Below, in pieces: positions 1 to 6,368 of a DNA stretch of 6,368 nt. This stretch comes from a bacterium. Its GTDB lineage: Bacteria; Vulcanimicrobiota; Xenobia; RGZZ01. The notes beneath the pieces are model-generated. The model had not been told where the DNA came from. It saw only the letters and a program-made list of their open reading frames with translations, and did not search any database. A program made the translations under genes and the position numbers. The stretch spans positions 1 through 6,368 of the forward strand of contig JAJXVI010000153.1 of assembly GCA_021782195.1 (NCBI GenBank). Direction: 5' to 3'. Position 1 is the stretch's first letter, and each line of letters opens with the position of its first letter.

Positions 1-474
1 CTGTTGTTGCACCCCGCAATGATGCTCGGCCGCTATCTGCGCGAACGATCGATCTGGAGCGACCTGTCGTTCACGACGACCCCCCGCGAATTGCAGATCT
101 GGAAGAAAGACCACGTGACGCGGGTTCCGTGGGATCACATCGATGCGCTCAAAGTGCGCAAGTATCAACGGTTCACGCGCCCCGCCACTGACATCGGCGT
201 CGCGGTTCCGCGTGGCAAGGGTCGTCAAGACACCAGCATCCTCATCGCCGCGGTCGACTTCTGGTATCGGGTCACCCCACGCCCACCGGACCCAGGAGAC
301 TCGCAGGCAGCGCTCCCCGACCCCGGCTTTCCCCTGACGTTCCGGAGACTGGTCCGGTTCACGAACGAACTGGAAGGCTGGCCCGAGTTGCTGGCCACCA
401 TCCTGGGCCGTACGGGAATGCGCCGGATGTCACGCTCAAATCACCCGCTGGCTGACGAGGAATATCACCGGTGA
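1..474 (+). CDS. 3' end of membrane-anchored PH-like domain protein, paralogous to the kinase C-terminus
   Basis: The reading frame is open at base 1, so the gene probably starts upstream of the window. In-frame TTG and ATG codons at 4, 19 and 22 are possible but unproven starts. What is visible begins with a short hydrophobic stretch (LLLHPAMMLG), probably the end of a membrane helix, then a basic turn and a soluble domain with a W-x-x-I signature (VPWDHIDALKV) typical of bacterial PH-like domains. The protein ends with LEGWPELL and ADEEYHR. The same order of elements ends the next protein: LLFPAW, RWEDIEEVRV, LEGWETLL, ADEVYTR. This copy carries about 30-40 extra residues (around residues 70-110) between the two conserved blocks. 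Function is unknown. It may be a partner or regulator of the kinase, because the stop codon overlaps the kinase start in GTGA, which implies translational coupling. The upstream part could hold another catalytic domain. Confidence 0.85.
   Translation: MLLHPAMMLGRYLRERSIWSDLSFTTTPRELQIWKKDHVTRVPWDHIDALKVRKYQRFTRPATDIGVAVPRGKGRQDTSILIAAVDFWYRVTPRPPDPGDSQAALPDPGFPLTFRRLVRFTNELEGWPELLATILGRTGMRRMSRSNHPLADEEYHR
457..462 (+). promoter_or_regulatory. Ribosome binding site for the kinase gene
   Basis: GAGGAA lies inside the end of the preceding gene, 8 bases before the GTG at 471. It supports that GTG as the start, since the first in-frame ATG in this region falls inside the kinase glycine-rich loop. 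Confidence 0.6.
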
Positions 475-1802
475 CGTCGCTACCGACCCTTCTTCCGGCG
501 CAGACCGTGCTGCACAACCGCTACACAGTGCAGGAGGTTGTGGCTCAAGGCGGCATGAGCACAATCTACCGCGCCACCGACCGCGACATTGCTGGCGACT
601 GGGCCATCAAGCAGATGGCGCCTCTGCAGGCGCGCCCAGAAGACCTCGCCTCGATTCGCAGTCAATTTCGACAGGAAGCCGAGATTCTCGCACGCCTGCG
701 CCACGCGGGCATTCCGCGCGTGATCGACTTCTTCACGGAAAACGACACCGACTACCTTGTCGAAGAATTCATCCCGGGGCGAAGTCTTGAAAGTCTGCTC
801 GACGAACGCGGACGACTCACGGAGTACGAGGCCACGCAGATTGCGATTGAGGTGCTCGAGATTCTGGAGTACCTGCACAGCAACGGCATTGTCTATCGCG
901 ACCTCAAGCCCGGCAACCTCATGGTCACAAGCCCGAGCGCTTCTGGCACGAAGCATTCGCGCGTGATCCTCGTCGACTTCGGAATCGCCCGACTGTTTAC
1001 TCCGGGCAAGAGCGTCGATACCGTGGTCGTGGGAACGCCTGGATTTGCCTCACCCGAGCACTACGGTCGCGGACAGACCGACGAGCGCAGCGACATCTAC
1101 AGCATGGGCGCAACCCTGCACCAGATGCTCACGGGAATCGACCCCGCCGACGCACCCTTCTCGTTCCGCCCGCCGGTGGAAGCGCTACCAGGCCTGTCGA
1201 CTGCCATCTCCGACATCGTGATGTGTGCACTGGACCTCCAACCTGCGAAGCGCTTCTCCACGGCAAGCAGAATGCGTCTCGCCATCGTCAATTCGCGCAA
1301 GACACCACCGCCCGTGCGCAGTTTTCGCTACCCGTTCTACGTCGGAATTGCACGCCCCCTCATCACAGGAGGACTGACGGGAACCTTCATCGGAGGAATC
1401 GCGGGCGCCGCCGTTAACTGGCACGTCGCGCTGCTTTTCCCAGCGTGGATCGGCGCCATCGGCGTCGCGGGCCTGGTACGAGGGTGGTCGCGCCGACGTT
1501 TCCGCATCGATCTCGACAGCGATGGCCTGCAGTTTGTCGAGGGGGGAAGCACCACCATCGCTCGCTGGGAAGACATCGAGGAGGTGCGAGTTCACCGCAC
1601 CAGCGGACTCGATCGCACCCTGTGGGGAGAGGTGCTTGTGTACCCCTCCACGATCAACGTGCTACTTCGCGGCAACGTGCACGTGCAATTCCTCCCGCAA
1701 CTCGAGGGATGGGAAACCTTGCTCGAGTGGCTTGTCTACCGAGCCGGACTTCGCCTGCAAAAGGGAGGAATCGAAGGCGCGGATGAAGTCTATACCCGCT
1801 AG
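471..1802 (+). CDS. Membrane-anchored Ser/Thr protein kinase with C-terminal PH-like domain
   Basis: This is a 443-residue eukaryotic-type (Hanks) kinase that transfers phosphate from ATP to Ser/Thr of target proteins. The kinase domain spans about residues 18-273. It has a glycine-rich loop AQGGMSTIY (25-33), ATP lysine K47 in AIK, an alpha-C glutamate near E69, catalytic loop YRDLKPGN (142-149, D144), DFG (169-171), GTPGFASPE (188-196) and the alpha-F aspartate D208 in DERSDIYS. All key catalytic residues are present, so it should be active. Tyr replaces His in the HRD motif, a common variant in this bacterial subfamily. Two hydrophobic helices (about 290-313 and 317-337) follow, separated only by a short NWH turn and flanked by arginines on both sides. 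Both the kinase and the C-terminal domain (about 343-430) are therefore predicted to be cytosolic. The C-terminal domain has the PH-like pattern DSDGL...RWEDIEEVRV and matches the end of the upstream protein. No PASTA or extracellular sensor is present. The GTG start overlaps the upstream stop by 4 bases. The substrate is unknown. Confidence 0.96.
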   Translation: MTSLPTLLPAQTVLHNRYTVQEVVAQGGMSTIYRATDRDIAGDWAIKQMAPLQARPEDLASIRSQFRQEAEILARLRHAGIPRVIDFFTENDTDYLVEEFIPGRSLESLLDERGRLTEYEATQIAIEVLEILEYLHSNGIVYRDLKPGNLMVTSPSASGTKHSRVILVDFGIARLFTPGKSVDTVVVGTPGFASPEHYGRGQTDERSDIYSMGATLHQMLTGIDPADAPFSFRPPVEALPGLSTAISDIVMCALDLQPAKRFSTASRMRLAIVNSRKTPPPVRSFRYPFYVGIARPLITGGLTGTFIGGIAGAAVNWHVALLFPAWIGAIGVAGLVRGWSRRRFRIDLDSDGLQFVEGGSTTIARWEDIEEVRVHRTSGLDRTLWGEVLVYPSTINVLLRGNVHVQFLPQLEGWETLLEWLVYRAGLRLQKGGIEGADEVYTR

Positions 1803-1856
1803 GCGGAGCCGTCCAAAGGCGGCGCCTGGCGAGACATGCGGGGATGGCGCCCCCCG

Positions 1857-1874
1857 CCCGCGGGAGACCGCGGG
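1857..1874 (+). other. GC-only hairpin with GNRA-type tetraloop in the intergenic gap
   Basis: CCCGCGG (1857-1863) and CCGCGGG (1868-1874) pair perfectly over 7 bases around the loop GAGA, which fits the stable GNRA tetraloop class. It lies 55 bases after the kinase stop. No T-run follows (ATCCTGAAATC), so it is not a classical intrinsic terminator. It could be a transcript-end stabiliser, an attenuating structure or chance in GC-rich sequence. A second, weak 5-bp pairing (CCTGA 1877-1881 with TCAGG 1909-1913) lies just downstream. I found no convincing promoter for the following gene in the remainder of the gap. Confidence 0.45.
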
Positions 1875-1971
1875 ATCCTGAAATCGAATCACCAAAAGGT
1901 ACAGGGTATCAGGGAACGCGACCAAAACGGGTTATCAACCTGCACAGTGGTCACATCCATCTGCTGAAAGC

Positions 1972-1977
1972 GAGGAG
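1972..1977 (+). promoter_or_regulatory. Ribosome binding site for the methyltransferase gene
   Basis: GAGGAG lies 12 bases before the GTG at 1990. The spacing is on the long side, but there is no better start nearby and the motif is the only strong purine-rich Shine-Dalgarno match upstream. Confidence 0.6.
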
Positions 1978-1989
1978 ATACAGACAGTC

Positions 1990-3600
1990 GTGACGGATTC
2001 AATCAGGCCTGGCTGCGTAATCGAAAGCGGAAAGCGCCTCTCCGAGTCGCTGATCTGGAAACTACAGCGTAACTTCTACGATCAGAAGGGCGTCAGTGCG
2101 TGGAACACGGGTCTGGTTCCACACTACATCACGAGTAATTCCTACATTGCCTGGTCCTATGCCCGCTTGATCCGTGGCTTCCTGACCGACCTTGAGCGCA
2201 CGGGCCAGATCGACCCGACCGAACCCGTCTACGTGGTTGAACTTGGAGCCGGCGCTGGCCGCTTCAGCTATCACTGCCTGACGCATCTGCTGGCACTCAA
2301 CGCGCGTCGTCACCTCTCCGCACCCGTTCGTTACGTGATGACTGACTTTACCCGTGCCAACATGGGCTTCTGGCGCGATCACGAACGCTTCCAGAGACAT
2401 TATCAGTCCGGGGTGCTCGATCTCGCGAACTTTGACGCGGAAAACCCCGCCGAACTCGTCTGTGAGACGAGTGGCGTCACGCTCACGGCGGGGTCTGTGC
2501 GCAATCCGCTCATTGTTGTCGCCAACTACGTATTCGACACGCTCGTCAGCGACGCGTTCCGCATCCAGGGTGGGCAGTTGTTGGAGTGCCTCGCGACGCT
2601 GCGCTCAGATGAACCCGCTGAATCCGGTCTTGACGACCCTGCCCTTCTCGCACGTCTACGCGTGGAGTATCAGCACAGTCCGGCCGATGCGGCGTACTAC
2701 CCTGACCACCCGCACTTCAATCAGATCCTCGGGACCTACCGCGACACCCTGGGAGACACGTCGGTCGTCTTTCCCACCGGCGCGCTCCGATGCATCGACC
2801 ACCTTTCGGCAATCTCCAACGGCAGGATGCTGCTCATCGCGGCAGACAAGGCGTTCAATCATCTCAACGAACTGACCTGGCACAGCGATCCGGAACCGGT
2901 TGTGCACGGAAGCTTCTCGCTCACGGCGAATTTTGACGCAATCGGGCGCTACGTTGAACTTCTCGGTGGCCTTGCGATGCACACCAGAGCGCGCCAGGCC
3001 GGTCTCCAGGTCGCCTCATTCGCGCTGGGGTTCGAGAAAGAGGTGCTGGATGAAACCCGACTCGAGTTTACCGAAACCATGGATGGGTTTGGCCCGGTCG
3101 ACTTCTTCACATTTCGCGAGGGTCTGCCGCCAAAGCTCACGCTCAAGCAGTATGTCGACCTGCTTGCACTCGCTCAGTGGGACCATCGCGTCTTCTACGA
3201 ACTGTCCGAGTCGATGTACGATCAGGTGGAGTCGGCTTCGGAAGCGCTCAAGCGACAGTTGCGCATCGCGATAGCCAGGGTCTGGGAACTCTACTACCCG
3301 ATCGGAGACCATCAAGATGTGGCGTTCGTCATCGGGCGCTTCCTGCACCGGCTGCAACAGTACCGAGAAGCGATCGAGGCGTACGAGGAGTCACGGCGCA
3401 TTTTCTCCGAAAACACGATGACCTGGTTCAACGTCGGCATGTGCCACTACAACCTGCGCGAGCTCGACATGGCGGTTCGATGCCTCCAGGAGTCGCTGGC
3501 CATGGATCCCGCCAACAGCTATGCGCGCAACTGGCTCGTAAGAATCAAGGCTGAGCAGACCGACAATGCCATTTTTTCTCCTCATCGGCCGGCCCGGTAG
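1990..3600 (+). CDS. MidA/NDUFAF7-like SAM-dependent methyltransferase with C-terminal TPR repeats
   Basis: This 536-residue protein has a class I methyltransferase fold. SAM-binding motif I is VVELGAGAGRF (82-92), followed by VMTDF (116-120) as the likely beta-2 acidic end, and VVANYVFDTL (176-185), which resembles the MidA 'NE-D-L' strand. FSLTANFDAIGRY (309-321) resembles the conserved DLTAHVDF motif of the MidA/NDUFAF7 family (COG1565/DUF185). Known members methylate an arginine of a complex I subunit in mitochondria. The substrate here cannot be inferred. The C-terminal part (about 438-510) looks like two TPR units (GRFLHRLQQYREAIEAYEES and the segment from WFNVGMCHYNLRELDMAV to DPANSYA), usually protein-binding, and an unassigned helical linker lies between (about 380-435). 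There is no signal peptide or membrane segment, so it should be cytosolic. GTG start with a GAGGAG site upstream. It sits 187 bases after the kinase on the same strand, and co-transcription is possible but not shown. Assignment to the MidA branch rests on motifs alone. A generic methyltransferase-TPR protein is the alternative. Confidence 0.93.
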   Translation: MTDSIRPGCVIESGKRLSESLIWKLQRNFYDQKGVSAWNTGLVPHYITSNSYIAWSYARLIRGFLTDLERTGQIDPTEPVYVVELGAGAGRFSYHCLTHLLALNARRHLSAPVRYVMTDFTRANMGFWRDHERFQRHYQSGVLDLANFDAENPAELVCETSGVTLTAGSVRNPLIVVANYVFDTLVSDAFRIQGGQLLECLATLRSDEPAESGLDDPALLARLRVEYQHSPADAAYYPDHPHFNQILGTYRDTLGDTSVVFPTGALRCIDHLSAISNGRMLLIAADKAFNHLNELTWHSDPEPVVHGSFSLTANFDAIGRYVELLGGLAMHTRARQAGLQVASFALGFEKEVLDETRLEFTETMDGFGPVDFFTFREGLPPKLTLKQYVDLLALAQWDHRVFYELSESMYDQVESASEALKRQLRIAIARVWELYYPIGDHQDVAFVIGRFLHRLQQYREAIEAYEESRRIFSENTMTWFNVGMCHYNLRELDMAVRCLQESLAMDPANSYARNWLVRIKAEQTDNAIFSPHRPAR

Positions 3601-3628
3601 CGACGCGACATGACAGTCCCCGGGGGAA

Positions 3629-3646
3629 GCCACATCCCTGTGGGGC
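3629..3646. terminator. Weak hairpin between convergent genes, possible bidirectional terminator
   Basis: CCACA (3630-3634) pairs with TGTGG (3639-3643) around TCCC. The stem can be extended to GCC/GGC with one bulged G. It lies in the 76-base gap between the two convergent genes, where a shared terminator would be expected. No T-run is present on either side, so support is mainly positional. Confidence 0.25.
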
Positions 3647-3676
3647 ATTCGGCAAGGTGAGAACAGCGAGCATCGG

Positions 3677-5755
3677 TCAGAACCGTGCGCCGACAACTTC
3701 GGCCACGCTTCTGTCGGGGCTGCGGACCCCACCGCTTCGGGTTGACGTTGGAGGTCTTACAGAACGCCCGACCTTCGCACCGTATTCCACGGGCCCGGCG
3801 GTCACGTTCCCCCGCCGGGAAGCTTCTTCGTTTCGCTCGCGCTCGTCCGACAGCACAAAGTCGGAGATCGTGTTCATCATCTGTGAGGCCTGCGCGGTCA
3901 GCTCTTCCGCAGCGGCTGCAGACTCTTCGGCGTTGGCAGCCGTCAACTGCGTGATCGCGTTGACATCGTCGAGCGCCCTGCGCACCTGCCCGACCGCTGC
4001 ACTTTGTGTCGCGGCGTCGGACGCGATTTCTCGCATCACCACGCTCATCCGACCGATCTGCGTATCAATCTCGTCGAGCCGCACAGACATCTCCGCATTG
4101 ACCGCCACCCCGGTCTGCGCGCTTGCGAGGGACTCATTGATGAACGCTGACGTACTCCGCGCCGCCTCCGCGCTCCGAAGGGCCAGCGCACGAACCTCGT
4201 CAGCCACCACACAGAAACCCCGTCCGGCCTCACCCGCTCGTGCGGCCTCAACTGCTGCGTTGAGCGCAAGAAGGTTGGTCTGGAACGCAATCTCGTCAAT
4301 TGTCTTCAAGATACGAGCGGTCGCCACTGATGACGCGTGGATGCGCTCGATGGTCGCGGAGAGGCGTTGCATGCTTTCCTTGCCACTGTGCGCCGAGGAC
4401 CTCACACCGTCGGACAGGCCACTTGCAAACCTCACCTGCTCGGCATTGCGCTGCACCGTCGATGACACTTCCTGCAGGCTGGCGCCAATCTCCTCGACCG
4501 ACGCGGCCTGACGACCTGCCGCGTCGGCAAGTGAAGAACTCCCTGAACTTATCTCAACGGCCGCAGCGGTCACCTGCCTCGAGGCCGTGACCATCTGACT
4601 CACCGCACCGTGGAGGCTCACCGATGCCGTATTGACCGCGTCAAAAATGCGCTGAAAGTCACCGGCGTAGTCGCCCTCCAGTCGGGCCGTGAGATCACGG
4701 GCCGCCACTCGGTCAAGCACGGTCGCAGCCTCGTTGATTGGGGTAACCACCCGGTCAAGGGTCGCGTTGATTCCCAGCACGATATCACGGTAAGCGCCCT
4801 GGAACCGCTCCGCCTCACCGCGGGCAGCCAGATTCCCCTCCATGGCCGCACACGTAAGCGCACGCGTCTGGTCAACGACTCCCCGAATGGTCGAAACCGC
4901 GCGCAGGAGGTTCCGCGTCAGGAGGTCGCGCTCAGAGCGCGGTTCCAATGACAGGTTCAGTTGCCCCCGGTCCAGGGCTTCCGAAGCTGCGGCAAGCGAC
5001 TTGAGATAACCCACCATGGCTCGAAACCCGTCCGAAAGTGCTCCTATCTCGTCGTCAGAGCAGTATCCGACCACCTGTTCCACGTCCCCACGCGATATCG
5101 CCTGCGCGGCCGATCTCAGGTCCGAGAGAGGTCTCATCAAGCGGCGCACGATGACGACGATGCACATGACAAGCGCAAGGACAGTGGCACTGTTCATCAA
5201 GAGGATCATCGTACGCGTATGTGCCAGTTGAACGAAGTCTTCGTCGGCCCACTGTTCGAGCCCAAGGTATCCAATCGCCTGTCCCACACGGGCGTCGTGA
5301 CACTGCAGGCACGCGTCCTGAGCAAGCACCGGACTCAGGCTCGCAACATAGGGTCGCCCCCCAGGCGAAACCCGGAGTTCGGTGACCACTTTGCCTCTTC
5401 GCACCGCTTTCGCGAGCAACGCCAGATCACGAACCTTCTGATCAAGCGTGCGCGCTCCAGCCTTGATGACCAGTCCCGATGGGTTCTCTGCATACACGGC
5501 TCGAATAACCTTCTGGCGTTGAAGAACCTCCATCGTGCGGTCAACACCCTGGTTGTCACCCGCAAGCATTCCAAGACGCAGCATGGCCTGCACGCTTGCA
5601 TTCATCTCACGCGCGTTCTCACGCAGCTTTCTGACCAGAAACCTGCGGCGGTCAACAACCTGGAACCACGTCATCCCGCTGAGGGCGCATATCGTCAAGA
5701 CCACGATCGGCACCCAGATTTTTGTGGCCACGGACCGCCCGGATGAACTGTGCAC
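3677..5755 (-). CDS. Methyl-accepting chemotaxis protein with periplasmic heme-c-type sensor and poly-HAMP linker
   Basis: This is a 692-residue inner-membrane chemoreceptor that would control the CheA kinase through CheW. TM1 is at about 12-33 and TM2 at about 182-204. Between them is a periplasmic sensor of about 145 residues with one heme c attachment motif, CLQCH (149-153, axial ligand H153). This resembles the heme-containing periplasmic sensor domains known from Geobacter chemoreceptors (GSU0582, GSU0935). A HAMP domain (about 205-250, with DDEIGAL) is followed by what look like three further HAMP-like units to about 385. The signalling domain (about 385-632) has methylation-type sites ([11 protein letters not shown], 416-426) and the highly conserved tip with [20 protein letters not shown] (489-508). 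Aligned from memory to E. coli Tsr, both helices match without gaps, suggesting the 36-heptad class. The last 55 residues are polar, probably disordered, and lack the WxxF-type CheR/CheB tether. GTG start with GAGGAGG 5 bases upstream. The ligand is unknown; a redox state or a gas such as NO, CO or O2 is plausible. Confidence 0.96.
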   Translation of the reverse strand: MHSSSGRSVATKIWVPIVVLTICALSGMTWFQVVDRRRFLVRKLRENAREMNASVQAMLRLGMLAGDNQGVDRTMEVLQRQKVIRAVYAENPSGLVIKAGARTLDQKVRDLALLAKAVRRGKVVTELRVSPGGRPYVASLSPVLAQDACLQCHDARVGQAIGYLGLEQWADEDFVQLAHTRTMILLMNSATVLALVMCIVVIVRRLMRPLSDLRSAAQAISRGDVEQVVGYCSDDEIGALSDGFRAMVGYLKSLAAASEALDRGQLNLSLEPRSERDLLTRNLLRAVSTIRGVVDQTRALTCAAMEGNLAARGEAERFQGAYRDIVLGINATLDRVVTPINEAATVLDRVAARDLTARLEGDYAGDFQRIFDAVNTASVSLHGAVSQMVTASRQVTAAAVEISSGSSSLADAAGRQAASVEEIGASLQEVSSTVQRNAEQVRFASGLSDGVRSSAHSGKESMQRLSATIERIHASSVATARILKTIDEIAFQTNLLALNAAVEAARAGEAGRGFCVVADEVRALALRSAEAARSTSAFINESLASAQTGVAVNAEMSVRLDEIDTQIGRMSVVMREIASDAATQSAAVGQVRRALDDVNAITQLTAANAEESAAAAEELTAQASQMMNTISDFVLSDERERNEEASRRGNVTAGPVEYGAKVGRSVRPPTSTRSGGVRSPDRSVAEVVGARF

Positions 5756-5760
5756 GATTG

Positions 5761-5767
5761 CCTCCTC
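5761..5767 (-). promoter_or_regulatory. Strong ribosome binding site for the chemoreceptor
   Basis: On the minus strand GAGGAGG stands 5 bases before the GTG at 5755. It fixes that GTG as the start, which also gives a protein with a normal N-terminal cytoplasmic tail before TM1. Confidence 0.8.
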
Positions 5768-5792
5768 GAAGATACGGCTGCCCCATTTCCCT

Positions 5793-5818
5793 GTATCGGC
5801 GAAGCTGCAAAAAATTCA
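5793..5818 (-). promoter_or_regulatory. Candidate sigma-28 (FliA) promoter of the chemoreceptor gene
   Basis: Read on the minus strand, TGAA (5818-5815), 14 bases, then GCCGATAC (5800-5793). The FliA consensus is TAAA-N15-GCCGATAA, so the -10 element matches 7 of 8 and the -35 core 3 of 4, with one base shorter spacing. It would start a transcript with a leader of roughly 30 bases, leaving room for the GAGGAGG site. Chemoreceptor genes are commonly in the FliA regulon, so the context agrees. I found no competing sigma-70-like pair that was clearly better. Confidence 0.6.
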
Positions 5819-6079
5819 CCCCAGAAATGAAGATTGTTTCCTTCGATGGGAACCGAAACGGCCAGGCAGCGCAAAATTGACGCAACAAGACCTCAAGCTC
5901 CCACCCGTCTTCCTTCGCCCGTCGCGAACTGTCGGGATGTTGTCGGTTCGCCAGCATCCTCCCCGACGAGCGCAGTCAGGAGCACGTCAGGCGCCCCGCC
6001 TTCCCGACATCTCCGACTCTTGCGAGAAGTGAACGCTTACAACGCCACCCTCTGCGCGCGCGTGCGGATTGGGAAACAC

Positions 6080-6368
6080 CTACCTGTGGTTTGCCTGCAA
6101 AAGACTCCGCAGTTCTTCCCTCAGCGACGCAATGTGCGTGGGTGGATCCAGTTCGATCTTGTACTTGTTCTCAAGGGAGGTAATCTGATCAACGATAAAC
6201 GTGGAAAGAGGTGTAAAACGGGTGTCGCCAAGATTTCTCAGTGCAGCCCTGCGTTCGATCATCTGTTCGACCAGAGAGTACTTCAAGTACTCGTAGGTAA
6301 CCGCGAACACACGATCCTCAACACCAAGTTCGTGCAGATAACCGTGTAGATGAAAAGAGCGATCGAAA
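6080..6368 (-). CDS. 3' part of an unrecognised gene with low GC
   Basis: The minus-strand frame is open from the window end to a TAG at 6082-6080. A GTG at 6310 is possible as a start, but the frame continues without a stop for 19 more codons to the edge (reading ...SFHLHGYLHELGVEDR before it), so the gene probably begins outside the window. The visible 95 residues are soluble, charged and look mostly helical. The final 25 residues (from about DPPTHIASLREEL onward) could form an amphipathic helix or short coiled coil. There are no cysteines, no transmembrane segment and no motif I can assign. GC is about 49% by hand count, against roughly 57-72% in samples of the neighbouring genes, which could mean a different origin. 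No function is proposed. Confidence 0.7.
   Translation of the reverse strand, partial: FDRSFHLHGYLHELGVEDRVFAVTYEYLKYSLVEQMIERRAALRNLGDTRFTPLSTFIVDQITSLENKYKIELDPPTHIASLREELRSLLQANHR

Larger units (their letters stand above)
5756..6079. other. Intergenic region upstream of the chemoreceptor
   Basis: This is 324 bases between two minus-strand genes. The 60 bases nearest the chemoreceptor hold its ribosome binding site and the FliA-like promoter. The rest shows no credible gene on either strand: open frames across it are arginine- and proline-rich, lack ribosome binding sites and run antisense into neighbouring genes. A GC alternation (about 6054-6061) follows the stop of the right-hand gene, but no terminator with a T-run is evident there. 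An 8-base inverted repeat (TGTCGGGA 5930-5937, TCCCGACA 6002-6009) is too widely spaced to interpret. Confidence 0.6.

Noticed and set aside
892..915. YRD instead of HRD in the kinase catalytic loop
   Set aside because: Considered as a sign of a pseudokinase, but the catalytic Asp, Lys, Asn and DFG are all present and Tyr at this position is frequent in this bacterial kinase subfamily.
3657..4511. Long plus-strand open frame (284 codons) opposite the chemoreceptor
   Set aside because: It is antisense to a clearly real gene, its product is Ala/Ser/Arg-rich without motifs, and such frames are expected opposite GC-rich coding sequence.
4961..5746. Plus-strand open frame (261 codons) opposite the sensor half of the chemoreceptor
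   Set aside because: Antisense shadow of the well-supported minus-strand gene; composition rich in Arg, His and Ser with no recognisable domain.
5771..5797. Short inverted repeat GATAC/GTATC near the chemoreceptor promoter as an operator
   Set aside because: Only 5 bases per arm with 17 between; one arm is part of the FliA-like -10 element, so chance is the simpler explanation.
5652..5957. Minus-strand open frame overlapping the chemoreceptor start
   Set aside because: It overlaps the N-terminus of the chemoreceptor in another frame and spans the probable promoter; no motif supports it.
5834..6349. Plus-strand open frame (171 codons) across the intergenic gap and right-edge gene
   Set aside because: It lacks a ribosome binding site, begins in arginine/proline-rich sequence and runs antisense to the minus-strand frame. 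The minus-strand frame has a more natural composition, but this choice is less certain than the others.
6080..6368. Possible Spo0E-like phosphatase in the right-edge gene
   Set aside because: The helical ending with SLREEL recalled that family, but the characteristic SQELD signature is absent, so the assignment is not supported.

Overview
The window is high-GC (roughly 60% or more in the main genes), densely coding bacterial DNA. It encodes a eukaryotic-type Ser/Thr kinase and a membrane chemoreceptor with a periplasmic c-type heme motif (CxxCH), which points to a motile bacterium, probably Gram-negative, that makes c-type cytochromes. Phyla such as Gemmatimonadota, Acidobacteriota, Myxococcota or a betaproteobacterium would fit. 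I cannot place it more closely from sequence alone.

Layout. (1) 1-474 (+): the 3' end of a membrane-anchored protein with a PH-like domain. It overlaps the next gene by 4 bases. (2) 471-1802 (+): a Ser/Thr protein kinase followed by a two-helix membrane hairpin and a C-terminal PH-like domain that is visibly homologous to the end of the first gene. The two form a translationally coupled pair. (3) 1803-1989: a non-coding gap with a GC-only hairpin. (4) 1990-3600 (+): a MidA/NDUFAF7-like SAM-dependent methyltransferase with C-terminal TPR repeats. (5) 3601-3676: a short convergent gap with a weak hairpin. (6) 5755-3677 (-): a methyl-accepting chemotaxis protein with a periplasmic heme-c-type sensor, an apparent chain of HAMP units and a signalling domain that aligns without gaps to the E. 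coli Tsr class. Just upstream are a strong ribosome binding site and a good match to a sigma-28 (FliA) promoter. (7) 5756-6079: a 324-base gap holding that promoter and otherwise nothing recognisable. (8) 6368-6080 (-): the 3' part of an unrecognised gene with clearly lower GC (about 49% by hand count).

The kinase pair and the methyltransferase lie on the + strand and may share some transcription, but the 187-base gap leaves this open. The chemoreceptor converges on them and appears to be an independent flagellar/chemotaxis-regulon gene that senses a redox cue or gas and signals to CheA/CheW encoded elsewhere. No mobile element, CRISPR array, tRNA or rRNA was seen. The least ordinary observations are the shared C-terminal PH-like module in the kinase pair, the methyltransferase-TPR fusion, and the heme-type chemoreceptor with its sigma-28-type promoter.
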